The notes beneath the pieces are model-generated. The model was not told the origin of the DNA and did not search any database. It saw nothing but the letters and a program-made list of their open reading frames with translations. A DNA stretch of 17,500 nucleotides from positions 1 to 17,500 of the forward strand of contig JABUQX010056970.1 of NCBI GenBank assembly GCA_015478945.1, written 5' to 3'. Made by a program: the position numbers and the translations under genes. Shown here one piece after another: positions 1 to 10,965 of the stretch (position 1 is its first letter; the number at the start of each line of letters is the position of its first letter). This DNA comes from Trachelipus rathkii (Eukaryota > Arthropoda > Malacostraca > Isopoda > Trachelipodidae).

Positions 1-55
1 ATATATATATAATAATATATATATAATATATAATAATATATATATAAATATGATG
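1..55. repeat. (AT)n-rich simple repeat
   Basis: Imperfect AT/AAT tract at the start of the window, cut by the window edge. Confidence 0.85.
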
Positions 56-461
56 TGTACGAAAGTTTTACCTATTTTTAACGATCTAGCGCAAGCACAG
101 TATGTTAGTATGCATGGCCAAATATTAATACATATAGGGAAAAATGTAAAATTTCTACGTACAGCCTGATAGCATAGAATTGCATATCTTAAGAATAACA
201 AGGAGTAAAGGAATAACGGAAAATTTCTCAAATAATAATTTAATTTATATAACCGTTATCACTTAAAGTAGTTTGCTTTTATTTTTATATTTTTTATTTT
301 TATTAAAATTAACTTGTTCTATTTCACTTTTTTTTCATATATAATGTGTAAAAAATTAAACATTTAATTTTATTTTTTTAAATAAATGGACTCAGATAAA
401 TATTATGAGGTAGGAGCTACCTAAACCTACCAACCCCTATGTATACGCCCCAATACTGAAA
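56..461. other. AT-rich spacer of ordinary complexity, no gene seen
   Basis: This contains mixed sequence, including a slightly GC-richer piece at about 405-455, but no open frame, splice-bounded exon or RNA fold that I could defend. Confidence 0.5.
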
Positions 462-825
462 TTAATATATATAATATATATATAATATAATATATATATA
501 TATATTATATATATTATATAATAATAATATATATAATAATAATAATATATATAATATATATTATAATATATTAATATTATATATATTATATATATTATAT
601 AAATATATATTATATGTATAATAAAATATTATATAAAATAAATATAAAACCCATATAATATATATATAATATATAATAAAATATTATATATTATATAATA
701 TAAATAATATAATATATATATTATATAGTATATATATAATTAATAAATATATATATACATAATAATATAAAAAAAATATAATATATAATATATTTATATA
801 TATATATATATATAAACATATAATA
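462..825. repeat. Long imperfect (AT)n / (AAT)n tract
   Basis: About 360 bases made almost only of A and T in AT and AAT steps. Nothing else is visible in it. Confidence 0.9.
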
Positions 826-1137
826 TTACTGTATAATTACGTTGACTTTATACCAGCAGTATAAGTACGTCATTTAGTTATTCTTTCTGCTCTATTATTA
901 TATCACAAAACTTGCTTCAGAAATTAAATAATATGGAAATAATATACAGGAATAAGAATTAATTTGTATCAAAATCATTCTTGAAAATCATAACCAAATA
1001 CAAATTGGAATAATTATATATATATATAAATATAATATAATATTACAATTTAGGTTTATATAAATAATTATAAAATAATATAAAAAAAATCCTATATCAA
1101 TATTATACTCGAAAAATATTATATGCTGTTCATAAAA

Positions 1138-1200
1138 AAGTCTGAGATTTATAAATAACCTGTGAAAGAGGTTTACATACATTTATTTACTATAAATAAA
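1138..1200 (+). repeat. Direct repeat, copy 1 of 2
   Basis: It shares the stretch GTCTGAGATTTATAAAT, then ACCTG and GAAA, and an ACT-TAAATAAA end with 1,298-1,360. The offset is about 160 bases. Confidence 0.6.
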
Positions 1201-1297
1201 TATATATCCGAAATATATATAAAATACCTTTTAGTTTAAAAATACATCAAATCTGCAATTCATTAAATTCCTTTGTTCAAAACTTTCTTGGAAACTG

Positions 1298-1360
1298 AAA
1301 GTCTGAGATTTATAAATCACCTGAGAAAATCCTAAGATATACAAAATTCAATTATACTGT
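1298..1360 (+). repeat. Direct repeat, copy 2 of 2
   Basis: Partner of 1,138-1,200. The 5' half matches almost base for base; the 3' half is loosely conserved with small indels. Confidence 0.6.
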
Positions 1361-1395
1361 AAATAAAAAAATTGGTATTAGTAGCACAATGATCG

Positions 1396-2635
1396 TAGAT
1401 TAATTAACAAAAAATTTATAATTAATTATACGGAATAAAATAATCATAATTAATAATAAATTAATAATATAGTAAATTATAATAATACAATAATAAATAT
1501 ATAATAATTAAAATAATAAATAATTAATACATAATAAAAATTAAATAAAAAAATTCTTTATACATATAGAATTAATATGATAATGATGACCGATGATGAA
1601 TGATAATAATGATGATATAATCATGATGAAATAATGATTATAATGAATATAATGAATTACAAATTTAGTAATTAGATAATGATAATAATAATGTTAATGA
1701 ATCAATGGTAGACGAGGAAAAAAAATCAATTTAATATCACTATTTAAAAGTTTGAGAAAATTGACGAAACATAGGTAAAGTATTGTGATATATTAAATAG
1801 TATATGGGTTATGAATTAATGCATAGTAAGTTAGCTAGTATCTTTTATTTTCTGGGGAATGTTAGATAGTATTGGTTGTATTGGTATAGGTAATGTAAGG
1901 TAAATGATTGCTTAATTCTAATAATGATTGATACTAATAAAATATATAATAAAAATAAGATAATACATATTAAACACATTATCTTTAAATAATAATAGTA
2001 ATAAATATTATATATGAAATAATAAAGTTTGTGATATATCAAATTCATAAAAATTAATAATAATTATATATTAATTAGATAATATAATAATAAATATTAG
2101 AAATTAAATGATAATATCACAATTAATAATAAATAATAATTATAAACAAAAAATAATTAATAATATAATAATAAACAATAAAACAAAGTATAATTGAAAT
2201 AAAGAATAATAATAATAATAAATAAATAATGAAATAAAATATATATAAATAATAATAAATAATAAATAAATAAATAAATTATAATATAATTATAATAATA
2301 ATAATATTAAATAAATTAATAATAATAATATAAATAATAATAAAATTAATAATAATAAAACATGAAATTAATAATTATCATAATAATTCATAGATATAGA
2401 AATAATAAATAACGATTAAAATTATATATTAATTTATGATGTATGATAAATAAATAATAAATAAAAAGAATATGATAATAAATAAATAATATATAATAAT
2501 AAATAATTAATAATTAAATAAATTAAAATAATTAAGAATAAAGAAATAGTAAAAATAATATTAATTAAAAATAATAATTTAATAATATAATATATAAAAT
2601 AATAATTAAAGATATTAAAGAAAATATATTCTTTA
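1396..2635. repeat. Extended AT-rich low-complexity DNA with (AAT)n and (GAT)n patches
   Basis: Over 1.2 kb of A/T-dominated sequence. An imperfect GAT/ATG triplet patch lies at about 1,576-1,695 and imperfect AAT/AAAT repeats dominate 1,920-2,630. The piece 1,700-1,920 is more complex but holds no supported gene. Confidence 0.75.
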
Positions 2636-2789
2636 GGCGTAGTATTGACTACATTTATTTCATCTGCTCATTAACATTCATATATAAGAGTAAACGATGA
2701 TTGGGGAAAAAAGAAAAAAAATCACTCAAAAAACTATTTCTTGTACTAATGCTTATTTATGGATACTAGTGTTTGTCCACTCTTTCTAA

Positions 2790-2935
2790 CACACACACAT
2801 ACACACACACACACACATCACACACACACCACACACTAACACATCAACAACACACACTACACACACACCACAACACACCAACACACATACACTCACACTA
2901 ACACCAACACTACACACACTACAACAACAACACAA
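2790..2935. repeat. Degenerate (CA)n microsatellite
   Basis: ACAC runs are broken every few units by T, AA or CC, for example around 2,840-2,930. Either an old microsatellite or poor base calling. Confidence 0.9.
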
Positions 2936-2983
2936 CCTATCAATTTATGGTTTTTAACACTTAAACGAAGTAGCATTTTGTCA

Positions 2984-3092
2984 TCTCTCTCTCGCTCTCT
3001 CTCTCTCTTCATCTCTCTTCCTCTCTCTCTACTCTTTATACTCTCAAACTTAATTAGAATATCTTCTTCTTCTCTCCTCTCTCTCTCTCTAA
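2984..3092. repeat. Degenerate (CT)n microsatellite
   Basis: CTCTCT runs at about 2,984-3,032 and 3,072-3,090, with a mixed CT-rich and AT-rich piece between them. Confidence 0.88.
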
Positions 3093-3095
3093 AAA

Positions 3096-3280
3096 TAAGA
3101 ATAATATATAATAATATATATATATATAATATTAATAAATATTAATAATATATATATAATATATAAATATAAATAATATATATAAATAATATATAATATA
3201 TATAATTGATATATATAATAATAATATTAATAAAATATTAATATATATACAATATAAAATAATAAATATATTATAATACC
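3096..3280. repeat. (AT)n / (AAT)n tract
   Basis: A/T-only simple repeat directly after the CT-rich microsatellite. Confidence 0.88.
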
Positions 3281-3730
3281 ACACTACACAACTCTCACAA
3301 TCTACCTTACCTGTTCTGTCGATCTACCTTCACATCATACTCATTCCCTAAAAATTATATTACTTTTTCATTTACTTATCTTACTATATTTTATTCTTTA
3401 CCGACGGTTTCCCTTCTTTTTCCTTTATTTTCACAGTTTATTTTAATACCTAGAGTTATATTACTTTTACCTGCCATTTCCTATTATATTTATAAAAGAT
3501 TTAGATTCTTATTTATGCTTATTGAGCAATGACTCTTATAATTAAATATATTATAATATTTACATTTTCTTTTTTTTTTTTTATTTAGTATAAGTTGACT
3601 ATTATTTAAAGTTGCGGTCCTCAGAGCCTCTTGAATAATATCTTTTCTGCTTAAGAACTTAAATTTAAGAGAAAATTTTTCTGGTATAAAAATTATACTG
3701 CTTATATATTTGCAGCGCAAAAGGAAGACC
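3281..3730. other. Island of ordinary complexity, no firm gene
   Basis: The minus strand holds a 76-codon open stretch (3,720-3,490). Its middle part, about 3,610-3,720, reads like normal protein sequence with mixed residues (for example RKDIIQEALRTATLNNSQL), and then it runs into lysines encoded by an A tract (3,582-3,570 on the minus strand). I do not recognise it. It could be an exon or retroposon fragment, or chance. Confidence 0.35.
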
Positions 3731-4112
3731 TATATATATATATTAAAAATAATAATATATTATATATAATAATATATAATAATAAATATATGATAAATAT
3801 TATATATATATATACAGACAAAACATATTGTTAATTAATGAAATCATAATATATTATATCATATGAAATATCAATTTACATATATATATATATAAAATAA
3901 ATAATAATATAAATAAATATATATATATAATATAAATTATAAATTATAATTATAATAAATAATATATATAATAATAATAATATATAATATATATATATAT
4001 ATAAATATAAAATATATATAAATATATATATATAATATATTATATATATAATAAATAATAAATATATAATATATATATATTATAAGATAGGAGTATATTA
4101 TAATATTATATA
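3731..4112. repeat. (AT)n-rich tract
   Basis: Almost pure A/T simple sequence, interrupted by about 60 mixed bases at 3,814-3,880. Translated frames in it are I/Y strings and are ignored. Confidence 0.88.
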
Positions 4113-4940
4113 TAAGATTAACCATAACTTTCCTATCTCTCTCGACGGTTCTCTCGTCTCTCCAGTTTTGACAATAAAAAAAACATCCTTATGGCACTTA
4201 ACAATAAATAAATAAGACTTGGAAACTCTTTTAACATCACAATAACAGGTTTGCTAGGGCTGGCCTCATATAGAAACTGGGAGTTATTCATGCTTAGATA
4301 ACTGGCGAGATCTTTTTACTATACTTATCTCAGTTACTTCAAGCTATATAACAAAGGTATGGCGTCGTTCATTCCGTCACACTTGTATGAATAAATATAA
4401 CTGTCATATGATCAATATTCATGGTAGTAGGAGGCCTTACTGGTTTCAACCCGGAAATCATTTAGAGATAGGATTATACGAATGATACAAGGCAAAGCTT
4501 TATAAAATTGATCTATGTACTTTATTCCAGTATCATACTTAATACCACTTTATCATTTGCGTGCGCATAGATGTTTGGTGCTTATTAATCTCTTTATTCC
4601 ATAGTACCCGACATAGCAGGCAAAGTTGCTCGAGGGATACCTATCACACTCGCTTGATAACAAGACCAACCTTTTATTACATCCTCAGAAGCACATAGGA
4701 GGTAATGCTGTCAGCACTTATAATAATAAATATAAGTTATGTTAGTTAGATATTAGAATCCAAGACGTAAGTACGACTGCGTGTGACTTCCTTCTTCCTG
4801 CCAATCTTATAAAAATGTATACTGTGGGAATTATACTCTATCCATAATTTTGTGTTTGCTTTGACTTAAATTTAACTTTAAGTACACAAAAAAAGGTAAA
4901 TAAAAAAGAATTCTTTCTTTTTCAAACTGATGAGATGATT
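4113..4940. other. Island of ordinary complexity, no gene recognised
   Basis: About 830 bases with the most normal composition of the left half. All frames are broken within short distances and I see no splice-bounded exon or RNA gene. It may be single-copy host DNA or a decayed transposon. Confidence 0.5.
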
Positions 4941-5549
4941 ATACAATAATAAATATATATAATATATAGATATATAATATTAGAATATGAAAATAAAGAA
5001 TATAATAATTATATAATAAAAAAATATCAATAATGAGCTACTATAAAAAGTAAAAAATATATATAAAATATTAAATATATATAAATATAGTATATAATAT
5101 ATATAATATATATATTATAATAATATATAAAATAGAATATTAAAAATATATAAGCATATTATAAATAATAAAAATGAAAATATATAAATACAATAAATAA
5201 TATAATATATATATAATATATATATAATATAATATATATTAATATATAATAATTAATTAATATATTAATAATTATATATATATAAAAATATTAAAATAAT
5301 ATATAATATAAATATATATAATAAATATATATATAATATAAATATAATATATATATATATAATAATATATTATTATAATATATATTATATATATATATAT
5401 TATATATAATTAATATATATATTATTGTGAAATAAATAATAATAATATATAAATATAAAAATATAAAATATATATAATAATATTATAAAAATATATATAT
5501 ATATATATATATAATATATATTATATTATAATATAATATAATATATTAT
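4941..5549. repeat. Long (AT)n / (AAT)n tract
   Basis: About 600 bases of imperfect A/T repeats. Nothing else visible. Confidence 0.9.
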
Positions 5550-5960
5550 GGAAATAACCGGTGTATATTATTAGCCGATTAGGAAAAGTATAGGACTTGC
5601 TTCTAGCTACAAATCAAATTGGAAATTTACTATTTGTTCGTAATCAACAGATGCTTCTCTGGGTCTTATTCTAAGCTAACAAAGCTGATGAATTCATCAT
5701 ATTCCTTATCCTACGATGATCAAAACTTTATTCGGTTGAAAACCCAAAGCTTATCTTATTTAAAGCTCTCTGTTCAAAAGTATTTCTTCAACAATCTTAT
5801 TTCTCTCATTTTAGCTAATCAATAAAGTGTTAAAAAAAAAAAAATGTAAAAATATTATGAAAAAACATAGTAGAATGTTTAGAAGATATCTTCAAATTAT
5901 TTTCTTTTATATCAATCTTGCATAGTGTATAAGTTTTATAAATAAGTGCGACTAAATGCC
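5550..5960. other. Island of ordinary complexity ending in an A tract, possible retroposed 3' end
   Basis: A plus-strand frame is open to the TAA at 5,823-5,825, but it has no ATG until well inside it. The TAA lies within an AATAAA (5,821-5,826), followed after five bases by 13 A residues (5,832-5,844). That resembles the tail of a retroposed transcript, but the signal-to-tail distance is short and A runs are common here. The protein is not recognised. Confidence 0.3.
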
Positions 5961-6496
5961 ACTAATATATATAGAATATATACATTGTATTAATATATAG
6001 TATATATATTATAAAATAATATAATATATTATAATATATATATAAATATATATAATATATATAATAGATAAAAAAATAATATATATTATATATATAAAAA
6101 ATAAATATATATAATATATTGTAATAATATAATATTAAAATTAATATATAATATATATAACTATATATAATATAATATATAAAAATATATAAATTATATA
6201 TATATAATAAAATATATATAATATATATATAAATAAATAATATAATATATATATAGTTATATATATATATATATATACATAATATATATAATTAATTATA
6301 AATAATTAATAATAATATAAATAATAAGTAATTCTATATTCTTTTAATAATAATTAATTCCAACTATTATAATATATATATAAAAAATAATAATATATAA
6401 TAAAATATGATATAATATATATATAATATATATAATATAATATATAATATATATTAAATAATTAATTAATAAAAACCTATATATATATATTAATTA
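5961..6496. repeat. Long (AT)n-rich tract flanking the PLE array on the left
   Basis: More than 500 bases of imperfect A/T repeats that run directly into the outer end of the M1 pseudo-LTR. Confidence 0.88.
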
Positions 6497-6847
6497 TATT
6501 GATAATTTAATCTGCACTTCTCGCAGTATTTATAAGTATAATGTATTTATCCCCTGAGGCGACACTTAAATATAATTAATGAATTAATAAAGATATAAAT
6601 ACTTTATAATTTATACATCATAAGCAAACTGTTATATAAATGAAATACAGTAGATTATATTTATCCAATTAAAGCTTGAAATATTTAGTTATGAAGAGTT
6701 CGAAGCTTTCTGTTATCCCGTGGCAGGCACATCGTCAGGAACTGAGTGATGCTGAAGAATGAAATATTATGCTTGTGATATCAACTCTGTATAATATTCT
6801 TTGGCAACCTCGGATGCTAAAAATAGGAAGAAACAGAAGTTAATTAT
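6497..6847 (-). repeat. Degenerate pseudo-LTR at the 3' end of copy M1, minus strand
   Basis: On the minus strand this follows the M1 stop codon and aligns with 13,767-14,077 with about 40 extra bases. It contains a damaged hammerhead (6,697-6,743). Unlike the 3' end of C it continues through the leader almost to where the next start codon would be, and stops at about 6,497 where an (AT)n tract begins. The exact end is blurred by the AT-rich flank. Confidence 0.82.
6697..6743 (-). ncRNA. Degraded hammerhead ribozyme, M1 3' pseudo-LTR
   Basis: On the minus strand stem I and CTGACGA are intact, but stem II is weakened by a missing base, a C-to-T change and extra bases before GAAA, and stem III reads AGCTTC with one extra T. 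The length is 47 bases instead of 44. Probably inactive as written. Confidence 0.7.
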
Positions 6848-9624
6848 TTAGATTGAGTGTGATGAGTAATATTTATAATGTTGTAGATTTGTTTTAAATT
6901 ATGAAATAAGTATAAAAGTTCCTTCTGTTTAATAATAATAATCATAAAGATAATAATAAAATATTTGGGTGTTTTATTATCAAAAAAGGGAAAAACTCAA
7001 TGGTTATCGTATTGTGTTATAGTTTTGTTTATGACGAATTTATAGAGTTTAAGATGGATTATTAATTAGTTGATTAGTGATTTTGTTCTCCTTGTATATA
7101 AACGTTAATGTGAGAAGATAAGAATGATACATCATTTAAATCCTTGTTTATTAGTTGAGTAGGTACGTATGACAAATAATGTATAGTTACTCACAAAAAT
7201 AAGTGATGATTTATTGCAATTGAGGTCAATGACGAATTTTGTATTTAATACACGGAATATGATAGTATAAGTGGATTATATTAAATTAAGGTTTGTAAAG
7301 TGCTGTGTTTGAGAGATTAAATAAGGTTAGATTTAGTAGTATTGATTAGTAGGAATTAGGAATATTTAATATAAGATAATGATGTAGATTACGTATTGGT
7401 ATAATTGTAATTTATTTTAATAGTAATTTTTAAATATTGTATTTGGATTTAAGATGTTGTTTTTGGCGAGTTTTGAGATGCTTTGTAAATATATATAGAA
7501 TATTGAGGGAATATTAAGTTTATTTTGAACGTATATTAATGAATACTTATTAGATTTTTTTCTGTTATCTTAAAGTATATATTGGTGTCGCATATTCTGA
7601 GAGCTCTTAAAAAAGAATAAATTGGAAAGGGTGGCAATTTTGGTGGATGTTTCGTGATCTGAGTACCAAAGCTTGGTGGCGTGTATAAGAGTTGGGGCGA
7701 AAACTTTGGTTAAGTTGGGAAAGTTTGTATTTTGGGACCAGGATTAATGAGAAGATGATACAATAGAATTAGAAAATTTATGTTATTGTTAGAAAATACA
7801 GACAAGTGAAACATGAAATCATTATATAGTATATTGTATAATAAAATATTATTAAATATGATTAAATGTATGTATTATTTTCTTTTGGTATTAAGGCAAA
7901 AACGTCGTCTACGTATCTGAACCAATTATGATAAAATAATCAGAAAAGGGAAAGGTTTAGGTAGGTGAGATAATGAATGTATGATTCTATTAGTACCCAT
8001 AGTAATGTTTACTTAAATGATGGGGAAGAGGGGGAGATCCCATGCTAAGACCTTTTATCTGTTTATAATATTTAGAATTCAAACGAATTTAAAGCAATAT
8101 ACTAATAATAATAATATAGTAGGAGACAATGATGGGAAATGGTAATGTGAAAGATATATAATGCTGTAGTGACTAAGGTTTTCTAGGAGTTGTAATAATG
8201 TGTCATTTATAAGGGTAGTAACATTGGTTGGAAATACGGATAATAGGCATTACAAAACAATAACGATAGATGTAAATTGGAAAAAAATTTATGGAGTTGT
8301 TTTTTGACATTAAAAAATTTTACATATTAAGCATAATTTGCATGAATGATTTTAATTATTGTGAAGGTGGAAATATTTGTCCTATATAGAGAGGAATGTT
8401 AAAGTATCTTGAAGAAGCTACGATTTTGCTAATTTGTAGGTGATGCAATTTATATTAGATATGATAATATAAATGGGCGAAGAGGGCAGGTTTTATTTTA
8501 TGAAATATATTTTTTAAATCATTTTAGTTTGTAATAATTTTTACTGATGAATGTCGAAATATGATTTAAAACAATATGGTCTCAGAGAGTATATCTGATG
8601 TTGTTGAAGTATAAGGACATATTTTACCGTTTTCATAAATTGACTTTAGTAATAAGAGATTTTATTATAATATAGGAGAAATAATCAGTAAACGTTAATT
8701 ATTCGGATATGTATGTTGTTGGGTTCATTAAGTAATTATTTTGTTATTGTAATCTAGTGTGTGATAATCATATAATTGAGATATAATAATTTCCTTATCA
8801 TAAGAAATACTAAATTGAAAAAATGGTAATGTGGTTATTGTTACGTAATTTGGACAGAGCTGTATGAAAACGGCGAGGGTAACGGATTTTATATTGGGCA
8901 GTTGATTGAAGTTGTAGAAGAATGCCAAAAAGTATATCGGGATTAATTTTTTCATCTTTGTTTCTTGTTTTCCAGTAGTTGAAGTTGTTCAGTAACGGAA
9001 TCCAGGGTTCATTGTTGTTGATGGCGAAATTTAAACCATAACCTAATAATGTAGATTCAGTGTGGGAAAGGTTGTAGTCGGATAGGTTAACTAGGTTATC
9101 TGCATTCGAGTTTTTTGTCCAGTTACTATTCTTGAATAGGTTGTCTAGTTTATTTTTATGATGAATATCTCGGAGTTTAGTTTTCTTATCAGTTATTTTG
9201 TGAGCGTAATCAATTAATTCGGTGAATAGGTTAAGGTCTAATTGTTGATTGTAAAAAATCTGTTGGAAGTTTTTGAAGTTATGGTAATTTATACGGTATT
9301 TGGTTTTGATTTCTTCTTTTATTCCTTTTATTGAATATTAAATAATGTCTATGATATGAATGGTTGGAAAAATGGGTTCGTGACTTATCGACGTAGAATT
9401 GTAAATGTAAAAAATACAAGGGATAGATAATCATTTTAGGTGATAACACTTAGATCCTAGATATAGGTACAGGATGTGATAAGAAACTTACAATATTAAT
9501 TTTTTGTAAGAGTTTGAACCGTTTGTAAGAGAGTCGGCGTACTTGTAAAAAGCCTTCTTTATTGCGGTAATTGTTTGATAGATAAATTACATTATGCCTA
9601 CATGATATTATATCGTAGGGGCAT
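6848..9624 (-). pseudogene. Full-length but degraded PLE coding region (copy M1)
   Basis: Read on the minus strand, this runs from an ATG at 9,624, equivalent to the start of C, to the TAA at 6,850-6,848. It spans 2,777 bases against 2,391 in C. The segment 9,337 down to 8,822 aligns without gaps to C 14,312-14,827 and looks identical by eye. Outside it the reading frame is destroyed by many small insertions: 53 extra bases before that segment and 333 after it. Fragments of the RT are still readable at the DNA level (for example the YVDD region around 7,900), but no long frame survives. It is followed on its own strand by a pseudo-LTR with a damaged hammerhead. Natural decay or unpolished sequence are both possible. 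Confidence 0.85.
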
Positions 9625-9959
9625 ATTTATTTGATAATAAATCTGCAATTGACGCAGGTCTATATTTAAAGATATTGTTTATCCTATCCCCTGGAGGCGA
9701 CACAAATTAAATGATTAATCAAGATATAATACTTTATTATTATAAATTACATAAGGCACTTATATATATGAATACAGAGATATATTTTTCCAATTAATAA
9801 GCTTGAATTTTAGTTGTAGGAGTTCGAGCTTTCGTTCCCGTGGCGGGCAACATCGTCAGGAACTGGTGAGCGGAATGAAATATTGCCTGTGATTATACAA
9901 CTCTGAATAATTCTGGCAACCTGGATGTAATAACTTAGGAGGAACAGATGATATATTAT
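9625..9959 (-). repeat. Pseudo-LTR between copies M2 and M1, minus strand
   Basis: The reverse complement aligns with 13,767-14,077 and is only about 24 bases longer, so it is the best-preserved piece of the left arm outside the clean part of M1. It includes an intact hammerhead (9,821-9,864), the gtgtcgcctccagg boundary region near 9,690-9,705 and the complete leader up to the ATG of M1. Confidence 0.88.
9821..9864 (-). ncRNA. Type I hammerhead ribozyme, M2/M1 pseudo-LTR
   Basis: On the minus strand this has the same 44-base length and, by eye, the same sequence as the plus-strand ribozymes: CTGACGA, the CCCG/CGGG stem II, GAAA, AGCTC and closing AGTTC/GAACT. The predicted cut lies between 9,826 and 9,825. 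It is intact although the sequence around it is partly degraded. Confidence 0.83.
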
Positions 9960-10556
9960 TTAGAATTTGAGTTGGAGGAATATATTTTAAGATTTGGATA
10001 AGATTTGTTTAAATAATAAGAATTAAAGTAAGTTCGATCTATGTATGGATACATCCAGCTAAAAACCAAGTAATTATAATAATTATTTGGGTGTTTTTAT
10101 CAAAATAGCGGACTACTGAAATGGTTTTTACGTTATTGATGTGTAATGTATTTGATAGGGAATTTATGTAGTTTATGAGATATGGTAATGTTAGAATTAA
10201 GTGAATATTTATTGTTTATTCTCCTATGTATCGTTAAGTGAGTGAAAAGATAGTTGGATTAAAAAAAATATATCATCATTTAAATTCTTGTATTTATGTT
10301 GAGTGTGATAACTGAAAAGAATAAAATATAAAAAAGATAATATATAAAAAATATATTAATGCAAAATTTAGTAATGAGTCTTCTACCAAAAATAGTGTTT
10401 ATGCATATTGAGGCATGGGAATTTTGATAAAATACCGGAATTTTTTGAAGTGGATATAATAAATCTTTAGGTTTGGTGCGGTGTTAGAGAAGTTAATAAG
10501 CGTATAGATATAATAGTAAGTTTGTATGGAATTAAGGTTATATATTTTTTTCATAA
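9960..10556 (-). pseudogene. 3' fragment of PLE coding region (copy M2)
   Basis: On the minus strand this starts at the strand switch near 10,556 and matches B from about 13,323 to the stop at 13,766, that is the end of the RT-endonuclease linker, the GIY-YIG domain and the C-terminus. The TAA is at 9,962-9,960. It occupies about 597 bases where the intact copy needs about 444, again because of many small insertions, so no frame is open. It is followed on the minus strand by a well-preserved pseudo-LTR and then by copy M1, so M2-M1 mirrors A-B on the other strand. Confidence 0.8.
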
Positions 10557-10560
10557 GTAA

Positions 10561-10965
10561 ACCAAAGATTTAATAAATCCCTACTTCAAAATTCAAGGTA
10601 TTTACAAAAATTCACATGCCTCAATATTGTAATAATAACACTATTTTAGTGAGATAAACTAACATATAAAATATTTTATGCAATAATTAAACGATACCAC
10701 TCAACTATAAACAAGATTTAATGATGATACACTTTCTTCCTCATTAACGATACATAGGAGAAAACAAAATCACTTAATCAACATTACATCCTCTAAACTC
10801 ATAATTCCCATACAAAACACCACAATACGAAAAACCATTGAGTCCTTTTTGATAAAAAACACCCAAAATTATAATACTTTAGCTGGAGTTCCATACATAG
10901 ACGACATTACTAATTCATATTTAAACAAATCTTACAAACTTAAAAATTACCTCCAACTCATCTAA
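10561..10965 (+). pseudogene. 3' fragment of PLE coding region, endonuclease part only (copy A)
   Basis: The fragment begins next to the strand switch near 10,557 and aligns with B from about 13,393 to the stop at 13,766, that is the GIY-YIG endonuclease and the C-terminus. The first 180 bases are full of extra bases, so the GIY and YFGET motifs are not readable in one frame. From about 10,735 to the TAA at 10,963-10,965 it is nearly identical to B and C, with only a couple of substitutions. The RT and N-terminal parts are absent. It is followed by its own pseudo-LTR and then copy B. 5'-truncated pieces joined to full copies are a known PLE insertion product. Confidence 0.85.

Larger units (their letters stand above)
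826..1395. other. AT-rich spacer with an internal direct repeat, no gene seen
   Basis: No supported gene. It includes two related segments at 1,138-1,200 and 1,298-1,360, listed separately. Open frames on the minus strand here are made of I, Y, F and L from AT-rich DNA and are not credible. Confidence 0.5.

Noticed and set aside
3937..4125. Minus-strand frame rich in I and Y, and similar ones at 988-1,182 and 1,845-2,048
   Set aside because: Low-complexity AT-rich DNA is open by chance; no start context, motif or ordinary residue mix.
4442..4452. Word resembling a tRNA B box (GGTTTCAACCC), hinting at a tRNA or tRNA-derived SINE
   Set aside because: It has one base too many for a B box, no A box lies at the right distance and no cloverleaf can be drawn.
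8728..8955. Minus-strand open frame of 75 codons inside M1
   Set aside because: It is the +1 reading frame of the PLE N-terminal region; the same DNA in C encodes the conserved protein in another register.
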